Below, in pieces: positions 9,022-19,061 of a DNA stretch of 64,000 nt. A model generated the notes under the pieces. It did not search any database, was not told the DNA's origin, and saw only the letters and a list, made by a program, of their open reading frames with translations. Position 1 is the first letter of the stretch. Every line of letters starts with the position of its first letter. A program made the translations under genes and the position numbers. The stretch is from assembly GCA_947259995.1 (NCBI GenBank), contig CAMYOK010000002.1:784881-848880 (forward strand), read 5' to 3'. Source of the stretch: an uncultured Pseudomonadales bacterium (GTDB lineage Bacteria; Pseudomonadota; Gammaproteobacteria; Pseudomonadales; Pseudohongiellaceae).

Positions 9022-10848
9022 TTAACCGCGAGCGGCGCCACCACGACCAGCGCGCTTACGCTCATTCTCAGTCAGCAACTTCTTACGCAGGCGAATATGG
9101 TTAGGTGTAATCTCTACCAATTCGTCGTCTTCGATGAATTCCATCGCTTGCTCTAGTGTGTGTTTCACTGCCGGGGTTAAGACGATGTTCTCATCTGTAC
9201 CCGATGCGCGCACGTTAGTCAGCTGCTTGCCTTTGATTGGGTTCACAACCAAGTCATTCTCACGGCTATGCAAGCCAATGATCATGCCTTCGTAGACTTC
9301 AACGTTTGGCTCGATAAACAGGCGGCCACGCTCTTGCAAGTTAAACAAAGAGAAACCAAGCGCCTTACCTTTCACCATTGACACTAGCACGCCATTCTTA
9401 CGCGAACCGATATTGCCCATCTTCACAGGACCGTAATGATCGAATACGTGGTTCATCATGCCGCTGCCCGATGTCATGCTTAAGAACATTGAGCGGAAAC
9501 CGATGAGCCCACGCGTAGGCACGATAAACTTGATGCGCACACGGCCTTTGCCGTCCATGACCATATCTTGCAGATCAGCCTTACGCTGGCCTAGCTCTTC
9601 CATGATCGAGCCTTGGTGCTCTTCATTACAGTCGATTACTAGCGCTTCGTGTGGCTCCTGCATCACGCCGTCGATCTCTTGCACAATTACTTCTGGGCGC
9701 GAGATCGCAAGCTCGAAACCTTCGCGACGCATGCTTTCAATCAATACCGACAAGTGAAGTTCGCCTCGTCCTGAGACGCGGTACTTATCTGGCGTCTCAC
9801 CCTGCTCGACACGCAATGCCACGTTGTAGATCAACTCGCGATCGAGGCGGTCTTTGATATTTCGAGTAGTGACAAACTTACCGTCCAAACCAGCGAACGG
9901 AGAATCGTTCACCTGGAAAGTCATGCTAATCGTTGGCTCGTCGACCGTAAGTGGCTTCATCGCCTCTACGTGGTCGGGATCACACAAAGTGTCGGAGATA
10001 TTGAGTTTGTCGATACCGGTAATACAGATGATCTCACCAGCACGCGCTTCTTCTACGTCAACACGCTCTAGGCCAAGATGGCTCTTTACCTGCAAAATTT
10101 TGCCTTTGCGCTGATTGCCTTCGCGATCGACGATCACGACTGGCATATTCACTTTGGCGATACCGCCAGTGACACGGCCTACACCGATAACGCCAACATA
10201 GCTACTATAGTCCAAGGCACTGATCTGCATTTTGAACGGAGCGTCAACTGCTACAGGGGGAGGAGGAACGCGATCGATGACAGTTTGGAACAATGGCGTC
10301 ATGTCCTCAGCCATCTCGTCCAACTCTAGACCGGCAAAACCATTCAAGGCCGAGGCATAGACAATTGGAAAGTCCAATTGCTCATCCGTTGCGCCAAGCT
10401 TGTCGAACAGATCAAACACTTCATTGAGCACCCAGTCAGGACGGGCGCCATCGCGGTCGACTTTATTGATAACAACAATCGGCTTAAGACCTTGGTCGAA
10501 AGCCTTCTGGGTGACGAAACGAGTTTGTGGCATTGGGCCATCAACCGCGTCTACGAGTAGAAGCACCGAGTCAACCATTGACATTACGCGCTCTACTTCA
10601 CCACCAAAATCGGCGTGCCCTGGGGTGTCCACGATGTTAATGTGGTAGCCATTCCAATCGATCGCCGTGTTCTTTGCCAAGATGGTGATGCCGCGCTCAC
10701 GCTCTTGATCGTTGGAGTCCATGACTCGCTCAACCGATTTACCACGGTCTTCCAAGGTGCCTGACTGCTGCAACAATTTATCAACTAACGTGGTTTTGCC
10801 ATGGTCAACGTGGGCGATGATGGCGATATTGCGTATTTTCTCGATCAC
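9022..10848 (-). CDS. typA: TypA/BipA, ribosome-associated translational GTPase
   Basis: The 608-residue protein carries all G-motifs: [10 protein letters not shown] (G1), a switch I region with [20 protein letters not shown] (G3) and [10 protein letters not shown] (G4). EF-G-like domains III and V and the TypA-specific C-terminal domain follow, with a basic Arg/Lys/Gly tail (RKRAGRGG). BipA helps 50S assembly and growth under stress and cold. In E. coli it also lies near glnALG; here the RND pair and thiI lie between. Confidence 0.96.
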   Translation of the reverse strand: MIEKIRNIAIIAHVDHGKTTLVDKLLQQSGTLEDRGKSVERVMDSNDQERERGITILAKNTAIDWNGYHINIVDTPGHADFGGEVERVMSMVDSVLLLVDAVDGPMPQTRFVTQKAFDQGLKPIVVINKVDRDGARPDWVLNEVFDLFDKLGATDEQLDFPIVYASALNGFAGLELDEMAEDMTPLFQTVIDRVPPPPVAVDAPFKMQISALDYSSYVGVIGVGRVTGGIAKVNMPVVIVDREGNQRKGKILQVKSHLGLERVDVEEARAGEIICITGIDKLNISDTLCDPDHVEAMKPLTVDEPTISMTFQVNDSPFAGLDGKFVTTRNIKDRLDRELIYNVALRVEQGETPDKYRVSGRGELHLSVLIESMRREGFELAISRPEVIVQEIDGVMQEPHEALVIDCNEEHQGSIMEELGQRKADLQDMVMDGKGRVRIKFIVPTRGLIGFRSMFLSMTSGSGMMNHVFDHYGPVKMGNIGSRKNGVLVSMVKGKALGFSLFNLQERGRLFIEPNVEVYEGMIIGLHSRENDLVVNPIKGKQLTNVRASGTDENIVLTPAVKHTLEQAMEFIEDDELVEITPNHIRLRKKLLTENERKRAGRGGAARG

Positions 10849-10943
10849 GAGCGAGTACCTGTAATGGGAAGCGGTGGAATTGCTTTGAGATTATTGAAGC
10901 ACCGCAACATCACGATACGACGCTCACGGCAAAAAGGGGCGCA

Positions 10944-10972
10944 ATTGTACACTAACTCCGCGTTAGTAACCA
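10944..10972 (-). promoter_or_regulatory. Candidate typA promoter within the 334-base gap 10849-11182
   Basis: On the minus strand, TGGTTA (10972-10967) and TACAAT (10949-10944) are 17 bases apart and would give an approximately 90-base leader before typA. A dyad ACTAAC/GTTAGT (10951-10967) lies in the spacer and might bind a regulator. The rest of the gap, which also serves the divergent efflux genes, shows nothing else I can name. Confidence 0.35.
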
Positions 10973-11182
10973 CTTTTTACCATACTATTGTACAAGCTGA
11001 ATTTGACTATTTTGCGACGCCCTCATGCCTCATAACAGTGCAAACGCTTTACCGCGCAGAAACCACCATCCAAAGCTTTTGCGCCCTTTGTAGTGGCTAG
11101 ATTAGCGTTTTTGCTCGTATAGCCATGTAGAATCCACGCGCTTTCACACCCATCGCGCATTGAAACACGAGGTTTTACTCCT

Positions 11183-12343
11183 TTGAAACGAGTCATAATG
11201 CCATTTGCGATACTTGCCATCGCCGTATTCGTTTTTCTCATTATCGTTCGCAACCCAGAGCGCCTCGAACCGGCCGAACCCGAGCAGTCTTTAGCGACTG
11301 TACGCGTCGCTACAGTGCAGCCCGAAGCGGTCGTCTTGCAGGTCAGCTCACAAGGCAAGGTGCAAGCCAGTCGGCGGGTGTCGCTCTCAGCGTCCACCTC
11401 CGGACAGGTATCTTGGGTGTCGCCAGCGCTGGTGCCAGGTGGGTTTTTCGCCAGCGATGAGGCCATTATTAGGCTCGATAGTCGAGATTTTGAAAACGCC
11501 CTAGAGCGCAGCCGCAGCGCGGTGGCACAGGCTGAAACCGAAGCCAATCACTCAGCGACCGAGCTAGAACGATACCGCGAACTGGCAAACCGCAGTTTGG
11601 TGAGCGACTCACAACTGCAAGATTTGCAACGCCAAGCCGACCTAAACCAAGGCCGCCTGCGTGACGCTCAAGCTGCTTTGGCGCAAACCGAACTCGATCT
11701 TCGCCGTAGCGAAGTCCGTGCGCCTTTTGCCGCTATCGTAGAGGACACCAGCATCGAACTAGGCCAGAACGTCAACCGTGGGCAGTCCCTGGCCAATTTA
11801 CTCAGCGCCGATGATGTCGAAGTTCGCATTCCTCTAGCCTTATCCCAACTTGGCTATCTCGATATTCCACTAGGCTATCGAGGGGAGCTGCCGGCAGACA
11901 TCGCACCAAAGGTGGTTTTGAACGGCATGTATGGCGGACAACTTCTGCACTGGGAAGGCACACTTGTTCGTACCGAGGCGGGCATCGATGTAAGTAATAA
12001 CTCCGTTCAAGCCATCGTGCGCGTAAAGCAGTCATCGACACAATCTGGGCTTGGCGAAAGCAATAGCGAAATCCCTCTTCCCGTAGGCCTTTTCGTGGAG
12101 GCCAATATCCTCGGCAAAACCGTCGAGGGAATCTACTCGCTGCCAAGAGAGGTGATTCGTAGCGGCAATCGCGTCTTAATCGTTGACGCTGAGAATCGCC
12201 TACGCTTTCGCGAAGTAGAAATACTTCGTTTAGAGAATGAACGCGTTCTCATTCAGTCTGGCCTTCGGGCTGGCGAGCGCATTTGCATGTCTCCCATCCA
12301 AGCGGTGGTAGATGGCATGCTCGTTCAGGTTGCACAACAATGA
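11183..12343 (+). CDS. RND efflux system periplasmic adaptor (membrane fusion protein)
   Basis: The 386-residue protein has an N-terminal membrane anchor (residues 6-20). A first lipoyl half follows near residue 55, then an alpha-helical hairpin at about 100-175 (ALERSRSAVAQAE to ALAQTELDL), and the second lipoyl half with VRAPFAAIVED and ELGQNVNRGQ. The rest is beta-barrel and membrane-proximal domain. It would link the inner-membrane pump to an outer-membrane channel. The start is TTG 11183 with GAGG 10 bases upstream; ATG 11198 is an alternative. Its stop overlaps the pump start. No outer-membrane factor gene is adjacent. Confidence 0.88.
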   Translation: MKRVIMPFAILAIAVFVFLIIVRNPERLEPAEPEQSLATVRVATVQPEAVVLQVSSQGKVQASRRVSLSASTSGQVSWVSPALVPGGFFASDEAIIRLDSRDFENALERSRSAVAQAETEANHSATELERYRELANRSLVSDSQLQDLQRQADLNQGRLRDAQAALAQTELDLRRSEVRAPFAAIVEDTSIELGQNVNRGQSLANLLSADDVEVRIPLALSQLGYLDIPLGYRGELPADIAPKVVLNGMYGGQLLHWEGTLVRTEAGIDVSNNSVQAIVRVKQSSTQSGLGESNSEIPLPVGLFVEANILGKTVEGIYSLPREVIRSGNRVLIVDAENRLRFREVEILRLENERVLIQSGLRAGERICMSPIQAVVDGMLVQVAQQ

Positions 12344-15300
12344 AAACCGCAATCAACTGGTTTATAGACAACCCTGTTGCCTCCAACCTGCTCATGATGG
12401 TGTTCATCGTCGGCGGCATTGTGTCGTTCATGAACACGCGACAAGAAGAATTTCCCAGCATCGAAACCGGTACGATCCAAGTCAACGTCCCCTACCCAGG
12501 CGCCGCTCCTGAAGAAGTCGAACAGGCCGTGTGCCTGGCACTAGAAGAAGCCCTAGAGATTGTAGAGAATGTTGAGCGAATGACCTCTACCGCGCGCGAA
12601 GGCGCTTGCTCTGCAACTGTTGAAGTTGCCTCCGGCGCAGATATTAACCGCGTACTCAACGAAGTGAAGAGCAACGTCGATGCGATAGTCACCTTTCCGG
12701 AAGATATCGAACAACCCACAGTTGCCTCTTTCTCTCCTTCAAGCACAGTCATGTCGCTGGCGCTTGCTGCCGACACCGATGACGCGAGCTTAAAAGAAAT
12801 CGCCGAACAGGTACGTTTAGAGCTTATCGATTTGCCAGGGATCTCGCGAGTTGAGGTCAGCTATATACGACCGTTTGAGATCTCTATAGAAGTGTCTGAA
12901 CTGACGCTGCGTCAATACGAGCTCTCCCTCGATCAGATCGCCACTGCGATCAATCGTTCAGCAATGGACATGCCTGCCGGCACCTTGCGCACCGATGGCG
13001 GCGAGATACTACTGCGCAGTAAAGGACGAGTGTACAGCGGCGCCGAGTACGAAAACATTATTATCCGCTCGTTCCCCGATGGCTCGCAATTACGCCTAGG
13101 GGACATCGCCACAGTGAATGACGGCTTCGAAGAGGGCTATCTAACTGCTCGAGTCAATGGCAAGAATGCCGCCATCGTCGACATCTACCGCGTCGGCAAC
13201 GAAGATACTGTCGCCTCATCCGAACAGGTAAAACAATATTACGACGCAAAACTAAGCCGCATCCCCTCCAGCATCGATTTCATGATTTTGACTGACGACG
13301 CCAAGGGGCTTCAGGAACGTATCGCCACCGTCGCTGGCAACGCCTACTCTGGCTTCTTTCTTGTGCTGATCGTTTTGACTTTATTCCTGCGCTTTAAGCT
13401 CGCCGTTTGGGTTGCCGCCGGCATCCCCATTGCCATTCTTGGAGCACTCAGTGCATTTCCCACTATGGGAATCACTATAAGCTCACTGACAATCATGGCA
13501 TTCATCCTAGTCCTAGGCATCATAGTTGACGACGCCATCGTAGTGGGAGAGCGCATATTCGTGTTCGAACAAAGCGGTTTGCCCCCAGGGGAGGCGGCCT
13601 CTAAGGGCACGCTTGATGTCTTCATCCCTGTTATTTTTGGCGTGATGACCACCATCGCGGCCTTCTTACCATTGCTCATTCTCGACGGGCCAATGGGGTC
13701 CTTCTTCAATGTTATAGGCGCAGTTGTAGTCCTGTGCCTTATCGCGAGTGTTATCGAGTCGCAACTCATTCTGCCAAGCCATCTCGCCCATCGTCGCACT
13801 ACAGGGTATTGGCTCGAAGGCAGCCAACTCGTATTGAGTTGGCTCGCTCTACAAAAACGTATTGCTGCAGGGCTTGAGTATTGCGCAACCCACATTTACC
13901 AACCCACTCTACGAAAATGCTTGGAGTTTCGTTATGCCACTTGGTCGGCTGCGACGGCCATCATTATTGTGACCGTGGCACTGCTCATTAGTGGGCGTGT
14001 GATCTTCCAATTCTTTCCTGCCGTAGAGGGCGATCGCATCTATGCCAGCGTGCAAATGCCCGAGGGCGTTTCGGTCGAAGTGACCGAGCGCGCGCTTGCC
14101 CGTATCGAAAATGCGGCCTTGGAGCTCACCGCCGAGCTTGACGCCGAACTTGCGCAGCGGGTAGACAATGGCGAGGTTTCTACCTCCCTCACAAGCATTG
14201 TGGAGAACATTCTGACAACGCTTGGTGCACGCGTGAACAGGGGCGGCCCTCCTACCGGCCGCGGCACCGCCGGTGGCAGCCACATTGCAGAGGTCGTTAT
14301 GATCTTGCACTCCTATGATGACCGCGGGCAGATTCTTTCGAACGATATACGTGATCGCTGGCGCGAAAAAGTTGGCGTAATACCCGACGCGCTCGAGCTA
14401 AGTTTCGTATCTGACTCTTTCTCGGCCGGCCAAGCGCTAAGTTTTAGACTGGAAGGTCGTAATGAAGACAATCTAAGGATTGCCACAGCGCAGCTTCGTG
14501 AAGCCCTCGGACGCTACCCGGGAGTCTTCGATGTCAGCGACTCATTCCGCGCTGGCAAGCAAGAAGTGCAAATAGAGATACTAAGAGAAGGCGAATTACT
14601 CGGCTTCACATTGGATGGGATCTCTCGCCAAGTGCGACAGGCATTCTATGGCGCTGAAGCGCAAAGAATACAGCGTGGGTCCGACCAACTAAAAGTAATG
14701 GTGCGCTACCCAGAGAGCGAACGTAAATCACTTGGCAATCTCGAGTCTATGCTATTGCGCACACCAGATGGCGGCGAAGTCCCATTATCTAGTGTCGCCA
14801 AGCTTTCCTTGGGCAATGGCTATTCCAGTATTAATCGTGAAGATGGTCGCCGCGTCATTACCGTGAACGCCGATATCAATCGGGAGGTGAGCACACCCGA
14901 GCAGGTCACCAGTGAAATCTACTCCGAGTTTGCCCCTAAATGGCTGAACGATTATCAAATCAGCCTAGCGCTTGGTGGCGAGGGCGAACAACGAAGCCAA
15001 TCACTGGGCGGGCTAGTTGCAAGCTATCCGCTAGCCCTGCTTATCATCTATGCGTTACTGGCCATCCCATTGAAATCTTATAGCCAGCCACTGATCATCA
15101 TGAGCGTAATACCGTTTGGAGCCATCGGCGCCATCGTTGGTCACTTCATCATGGGGCAAGAACTTGTGTTCTTCTCGTTGATCGGTATCGTGGCACTTGG
15201 CGGCGTAGTGGTGAACTCGAGCCTGGTGCTCGTGGATTACATCAACAAGGAAGTCGCTGTTGGACACTCCTTGAAGGATGCCATCTCGAATGCAGGCGTC

Positions 15301-15558
15301 GCGAGGTTCCGGCCCATCTTCCTGACCTCTATGACAACCTTCATTGGACTCGTCCCATTGATGGCCACGCCAACACCGGCGACATTCTTTATCGTCCCTA
15401 TGGCAATCTCACTTGCCTTCGGCGTGCTCTTTGCCACAGTCATCACACTCTTCCTAGTACCGTGCTTGTACTTGATTTTGTATGACTTTAATACGCATCA
15501 CGCACATACCGAAGATCAGAGCACACAAGTCTACGAAGACCCTGCCGCCAACCTCTAG
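12340..15558 (+). CDS. RND efflux transporter permease (AcrB/MMPL superfamily)
   Basis: The 1072-residue inner-membrane pump has the typical 12-helix plan: helix 1 at about 10-30, large periplasmic loop, helices 2-6 between about 330 and 530, second loop, helices 7-12 after about 860. GIIVDDAIVVGER in helix 4 holds the paired Asp used for proton transfer. The ATG overlaps the adaptor stop (ATGA), which decides the start over longer in-frame options. The substrate cannot be inferred. The stop codon overlaps that of thiI on the other strand. Confidence 0.92.
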   Translation: MKTAINWFIDNPVASNLLMMVFIVGGIVSFMNTRQEEFPSIETGTIQVNVPYPGAAPEEVEQAVCLALEEALEIVENVERMTSTAREGACSATVEVASGADINRVLNEVKSNVDAIVTFPEDIEQPTVASFSPSSTVMSLALAADTDDASLKEIAEQVRLELIDLPGISRVEVSYIRPFEISIEVSELTLRQYELSLDQIATAINRSAMDMPAGTLRTDGGEILLRSKGRVYSGAEYENIIIRSFPDGSQLRLGDIATVNDGFEEGYLTARVNGKNAAIVDIYRVGNEDTVASSEQVKQYYDAKLSRIPSSIDFMILTDDAKGLQERIATVAGNAYSGFFLVLIVLTLFLRFKLAVWVAAGIPIAILGALSAFPTMGITISSLTIMAFILVLGIIVDDAIVVGERIFVFEQSGLPPGEAASKGTLDVFIPVIFGVMTTIAAFLPLLILDGPMGSFFNVIGAVVVLCLIASVIESQLILPSHLAHRRTTGYWLEGSQLVLSWLALQKRIAAGLEYCATHIYQPTLRKCLEFRYATWSAATAIIIVTVALLISGRVIFQFFPAVEGDRIYASVQMPEGVSVEVTERALARIENAALELTAELDAELAQRVDNGEVSTSLTSIVENILTTLGARVNRGGPPTGRGTAGGSHIAEVVMILHSYDDRGQILSNDIRDRWREKVGVIPDALELSFVSDSFSAGQALSFRLEGRNEDNLRIATAQLREALGRYPGVFDVSDSFRAGKQEVQIEILREGELLGFTLDGISRQVRQAFYGAEAQRIQRGSDQLKVMVRYPESERKSLGNLESMLLRTPDGGEVPLSSVAKLSLGNGYSSINREDGRRVITVNADINREVSTPEQVTSEIYSEFAPKWLNDYQISLALGGEGEQRSQSLGGLVASYPLALLIIYALLAIPLKSYSQPLIIMSVIPFGAIGAIVGHFIMGQELVFFSLIGIVALGGVVVNSSLVLVDYINKEVAVGHSLKDAISNAGVARFRPIFLTSMTTFIGLVPLMATPTPATFFIVPMAISLAFGVLFATVITLFLVPCLYLILYDFNTHHAHTEDQSTQVYEDPAANL

Positions 15559-17018
15559 TTTGGCCTGAACACTGCAACATTTGCGTGCCCCGTCTCCTGG
15601 AGATGCGAGGCATGCAAACGGCTCATAATGCCCTTGTCACAATAAAGTGCATAACGCTTATTATCTGGAAGCATTGCAAACCGTTTACGCAGTTCATAGA
15701 AAGGGATTACTAGAATTTCCTGAGGATATTTTGCAGCGTCGAGCGGATTATTTTCCTCTTCGTCAGGATGTCGAATATCAATAATCACCGCCTCCGTATT
15801 ATCGATGCTGCACTCTTGAATCTCGGCAGATTCGGGAGAATACCCCTCCATAACACGATCGATCATCTGCACTTCGGCGTTGTCGATAGCCGCCTGCAAA
15901 ACTGTCTCGTCAAACAATTCCTCTTGTCGCGTGATTTTTTCTAAGCGAGCTCTCGTCGTTGGCTTTACAGAGATAACTCCGCAATATTCCGGCACATTCT
16001 TTACGAACTCTTCGGTGCCAATCTCCCGAGCCACATCGATAATTTCGCGCTTATCGAGCATTGCCAGTGGTCGCAGTACAAGCTTGTCTGTAACCCGATC
16101 GATAATAGCTAGGTTGGCCAAAGTCTGACTAGAAACTTGCGCGACACTCTCTCCAGTAATGAGTGTTTCGACTTTCAAGTGGTCAGCAATACCACTGGCC
16201 GCCCTATACATCATGCGCTTGAAAATCACGCCCATTTGCGAGTTCTCGACCTTAGCCACAATCTCGTCGACTACATCTTCAAAGGGCACTGTGACAAATT
16301 TCACTCGGTGGCTCGCGCCATACTTCATCCACAAATATAGTGCCACCTCCTTCACCGCAAATTCGTGCTCACTGCCACCCAAGCGGAAGAAGCAGAAATG
16401 GGTCAGCAACCCTCTTTTAATACATTGATAGCTCGACACAGTCGAATCGAATCCACCCGAAATCAGTGACAATACGGCATCCTGAGTACCCAATGGGTAC
16501 CCTCCTAAACCCTTATAGACGTTTTTCACAATGGCCACTTCGTCTTTATGAATATCGACTCGCACTTGCACCTGAGGGTCTTTCAACTTTACTGTGGCCG
16601 AGGGCTCTGCCGCCAGCAAGGCTGCACCAATACCGCGCTCAATATCCATTGAAGTAAAACTATGCTCGCCGATACGCTTGCTGCGCACCGCAAAAGACTT
16701 GCCAGCCACTTTTGCCTTATTATGCTCTACGGCCAGTGCGATCACCCCGTCCAGATCGCTGAGCGGGTATTTCTCGATATGCATAACACTGTCTAAACCT
16801 GGCGTATGGGTCAGCAGATTGACCACCTTGTCCATATCCGCCGGAGCGCTGAGCTCGGTAGTAATATTGAGATGATCCCAGCCACCATCGACCCTGGCTT
16901 GAGGGTCTATCAACTTCAACTGCGTGCGCAGGCTGCGGCGCAAAATCGCGATGTGACGATTACGAACCTCGCGACTCTTAATGATGATTTCGGGGAAAAA
17001 GCGAACAAAAAAATTCAT
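15555..17018 (-). CDS. thiI: ThiI, tRNA 4-thiouridine synthase with C-terminal rhodanese domain
   Basis: The 487-residue protein has an N-terminal ferredoxin-like and THUMP region, the PP-loop LISGGFDSTVSSY at about residue 182, and a C-terminal rhodanese domain with the active cysteine in LYCDKGIMSR near residue 460. It transfers sulphur from IscS to U8 of tRNA and to the thiamin thiazole pathway. The extra rhodanese domain is typical of gammaproteobacterial ThiI. It is divergent from glnA, with the shared regulatory gap 17019-17387. Confidence 0.95.
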   Translation of the reverse strand: MNFFVRFFPEIIIKSREVRNRHIAILRRSLRTQLKLIDPQARVDGGWDHLNITTELSAPADMDKVVNLLTHTPGLDSVMHIEKYPLSDLDGVIALAVEHNKAKVAGKSFAVRSKRIGEHSFTSMDIERGIGAALLAAEPSATVKLKDPQVQVRVDIHKDEVAIVKNVYKGLGGYPLGTQDAVLSLISGGFDSTVSSYQCIKRGLLTHFCFFRLGGSEHEFAVKEVALYLWMKYGASHRVKFVTVPFEDVVDEIVAKVENSQMGVIFKRMMYRAASGIADHLKVETLITGESVAQVSSQTLANLAIIDRVTDKLVLRPLAMLDKREIIDVAREIGTEEFVKNVPEYCGVISVKPTTRARLEKITRQEELFDETVLQAAIDNAEVQMIDRVMEGYSPESAEIQECSIDNTEAVIIDIRHPDEEENNPLDAAKYPQEILVIPFYELRKRFAMLPDNKRYALYCDKGIMSRLHASHLQETGHANVAVFRPN

Positions 17019-17055
17019 TACAAGGCCTATCTGCTACCGCAACCCACCGCATGAC

Positions 17056-17070
17056 GCACTACTAAGGTGC
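17056..17070 (+). promoter_or_regulatory. NtrC-binding enhancer-like site 1 upstream of glnA
   Basis: GCAC and GTGC half-sites are separated by 7 bases, the core of the NtrC consensus. The centre lies about 137 bases before the inferred sigma-54 start site, close to the known -140 enhancer of E. coli glnA. The site is inferred by pattern. Confidence 0.75.
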
Positions 17071-17085
17071 ATCAGGACCTATTAC

Positions 17086-17100
17086 GCACTATAATAGTGC
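17086..17100 (+). promoter_or_regulatory. NtrC-binding enhancer-like site 2 upstream of glnA
   Basis: This is a second GCAC-N7-GTGC dyad, centred exactly 30 bases (about three helical turns) after site 1, so both sites face the same side of the DNA. The position is about -107 from the inferred start, as in E. coli glnAp2. Confidence 0.78.
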
Positions 17101-17173
17101 AATTTATGGAGGTAGATTTAGAGTGGAAATTTTATAGGCCGTATAATCAAAGGCTTAGAGAACAAAATCTTAC

Positions 17174-17189
17174 TGGCATATATTTTGCT
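17174..17189 (+). promoter_or_regulatory. Sigma-54 promoter of glnA
   Basis: TGGCAT and TTGCT keep the GG-N10-GC spacing required by sigma-54 holoenzyme (-24/-12). The start site would be near 17200, giving a leader of about 188 bases before glnA. The two NtrC sites upstream fit this promoter. The rest of 17190-17387 shows no gene I trust; a strong GGAGG precedes the glnA ATG. Confidence 0.75.
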
Positions 17190-17387
17190 CCTACCCCTGC
17201 ACACAAGGCCCGCTTGCGCGCTATTATAGCCCCCGGAGAGCTACTTGTTGAGCAGAACCTCGTTTCGCGCTTGGCAATACCCTATTCGCAAGCAAGGCTT
17301 TATGAAAGGAACGTCGAATAACCGACAGCTCCTACCATTAACCCGTGACCTAAGAAGTCACATTCTCGATCGTACGGAGGATCAAGA

Positions 17388-18797
17388 ATGTCTGAAAAGA
17401 CTCTGAAACTTATAAAAGACAACGATGTAAAGTGGGTTGACCTCCGTTTTACAGATACTAAGGGCAAAGAACAGCACGTTACATTCCCAGCACATGTCGT
17501 GAGCGACTCCTTCATGGAAGGCGTTATGTTCGACGGTTCGTCTGTTGCGGGATGGAAAGGCATTAACGAGTCGGACATGATCCTACGTCCTGACGACTCT
17601 ACAGCCGTGCTCGACCCGTTCGTTGACGAGCCGCAAGTAAACTTGCGTTGCGACATCATCGAGCCTAAAACGATGCAAGGCTACAACCGCGACCCACGCT
17701 CTGTGGCACGTCGCGCTGAAGAATATTTAAAGTCTACTGGTATTGGTGATCAAGCGTTCTTCGGTCCTGAGCCTGAATTCTTCGTATTTGACAACGTCAA
17801 ATGGAAAACTGAGATGAATCGCTCATTCTTCGAGATCGACTCTGAAGAAGCAGCATGGTCATCAGACAAGACTTTCGAAGGCGGCAACAAAGGCCACCGT
17901 CCAAAAGTGAAAGGCGGCTACTTCCCAGTGCCTCCTGTCGACTCATTGCACGATCTTCGCTGCGCAATGTGCGACACGATGACTGAAATGGGCCTAGAGG
18001 TCGAACTGCATCACCACGAAGTAGGCAATGCAGGTCAACTCGAGATCGGTACTAAGTTCAATTCATTGGTCGCAAAAGCGGATGAAACGCAGATCCTTAA
18101 GTACTGCGTATTGAACACTGCCGACGCTTACGGCAAGACAGCCACGTTTATGCCTAAGCCACTAGTGGGTGACAACGGCAGCGGCATGCACGTACACATG
18201 TCTATCGCAAAAGACGGCAAGAACGTTTTTGCGGGCGACCAGTACGCAGGGCTTTCTGAGGAAGCGCTGTATTACATCGGCGGCATTATCAAGCACGCGA
18301 AAGCATTGAATGCCTTCGGCAACGCCTCTACCAACTCTTATAAGCGTTTGGTGAAAGGCTTCGAAGCGCCTACATTGCTAGCGTACTCATCACGCAACCG
18401 TTCAGCCTCGATTCGTATTCCTTACATTCTTGGCGGCAACCCACGCGCTGTGCGTGTTGAGGTGCGTTTTGGTGACTGTACAGCCAACCCATACTTGTAT
18501 TTCGCGGCGCTACTCATGGCCGGCCTAGACGGCATCAAGAACAAGATCCACCCTGGCGACGCTGCCACTAAAGATCTATACGACCTTGAGCCTGAAGAAG
18601 AAGCACTGATTCCTCGTGTGGCTTACTCCTTGGACGAAGCCCTAGAGGCTTTGGACAAAGATCGCGACTTCCTGAAGGAAGGCGGCGTATTCTGCGACGA
18701 CCTGATCGATGGCTACATCGAGCTCAAAGAAGCGGATTGCACACGTTTGAACAGCTCAACACACCCAGTTGAGTTTGATATGTACTACAGCGTGTAA
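17388..18797 (+). CDS. glnA: GlnA, glutamine synthetase type I
   Basis: The 469-residue enzyme forms glutamine from glutamate, ammonia and ATP as a dodecamer. [12 protein letters not shown] and [11 protein letters not shown] (active-site and metal region) and the NRSASIRIP region are visible. [10 protein letters not shown] near residue 395 contains the tyrosine that GlnE adenylylates, so the enzyme is of the covalently regulated beta class. NtrC sites and a sigma-54 promoter lie upstream, a terminator follows, and glnL-glnG come next. Confidence 0.97.
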   Translation: MSEKTLKLIKDNDVKWVDLRFTDTKGKEQHVTFPAHVVSDSFMEGVMFDGSSVAGWKGINESDMILRPDDSTAVLDPFVDEPQVNLRCDIIEPKTMQGYNRDPRSVARRAEEYLKSTGIGDQAFFGPEPEFFVFDNVKWKTEMNRSFFEIDSEEAAWSSDKTFEGGNKGHRPKVKGGYFPVPPVDSLHDLRCAMCDTMTEMGLEVELHHHEVGNAGQLEIGTKFNSLVAKADETQILKYCVLNTADAYGKTATFMPKPLVGDNGSGMHVHMSIAKDGKNVFAGDQYAGLSEEALYYIGGIIKHAKALNAFGNASTNSYKRLVKGFEAPTLLAYSSRNRSASIRIPYILGGNPRAVRVEVRFGDCTANPYLYFAALLMAGLDGIKNKIHPGDAATKDLYDLEPEEEALIPRVAYSLDEALEALDKDRDFLKEGGVFCDDLIDGYIELKEADCTRLNSSTHPVEFDMYYSV

Positions 18798-18819
18798 TGC
18801 TTCACTGTAGCGCATGACA

Positions 18820-18850
18820 AAAAGCCCAGCACTATGCTGGGCTTTTTTTT
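18820..18850 (+). terminator. Rho-independent terminator after glnA
   Basis: An AAAGCCCAGC / GCTGGGCTTT stem with a 5-base loop is followed by a run of T. It separates glnA from glnL, so glnLG need readthrough or their own promoter. Confidence 0.92.
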
Positions 18851-18910
18851 GCCTAGCGCTTATCGGCAAGCACTCGCAAGCACCGTTATTAATCGTTTAA
18901 TTTGCCTGCC

Positions 18911-18925
18911 GCACTATTTTGGTGC
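18911..18925 (+). promoter_or_regulatory. NtrC-binding site before glnL
   Basis: A third GCAC-N7-GTGC dyad lies between the glnA terminator and glnL. In E. coli NtrC represses glnLp from such a site; the same autoregulation is inferred here. The region 18851-19061 otherwise shows no gene. Confidence 0.7.
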
Positions 18926-19061
18926 ATTGTTCTGCTAAGCCATGCAACAATATGGCGTTTTTCTCGACAAACACGCAATCTGCATGGTTGGTTTACTTAT
19001 TGCATGTCACCCATCAATAGCGCGCACAGCGCCTGTAATCTGCACCCCATTAGAGCGACCC

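Noticed and set aside
17067..17321. 84-codon plus-strand frame before glnA
   Set aside because: It covers the second NtrC site and the sigma-54 promoter, overlaps the regulatory gap throughout, has no ribosome site and no recognisable domain.
18942..19061. N-terminal 40-residue extension of NtrB
   Set aside because: It lies in the control region just after the NtrC dyad, looks unconserved, and the GTG at 19062 gives the normal family length.
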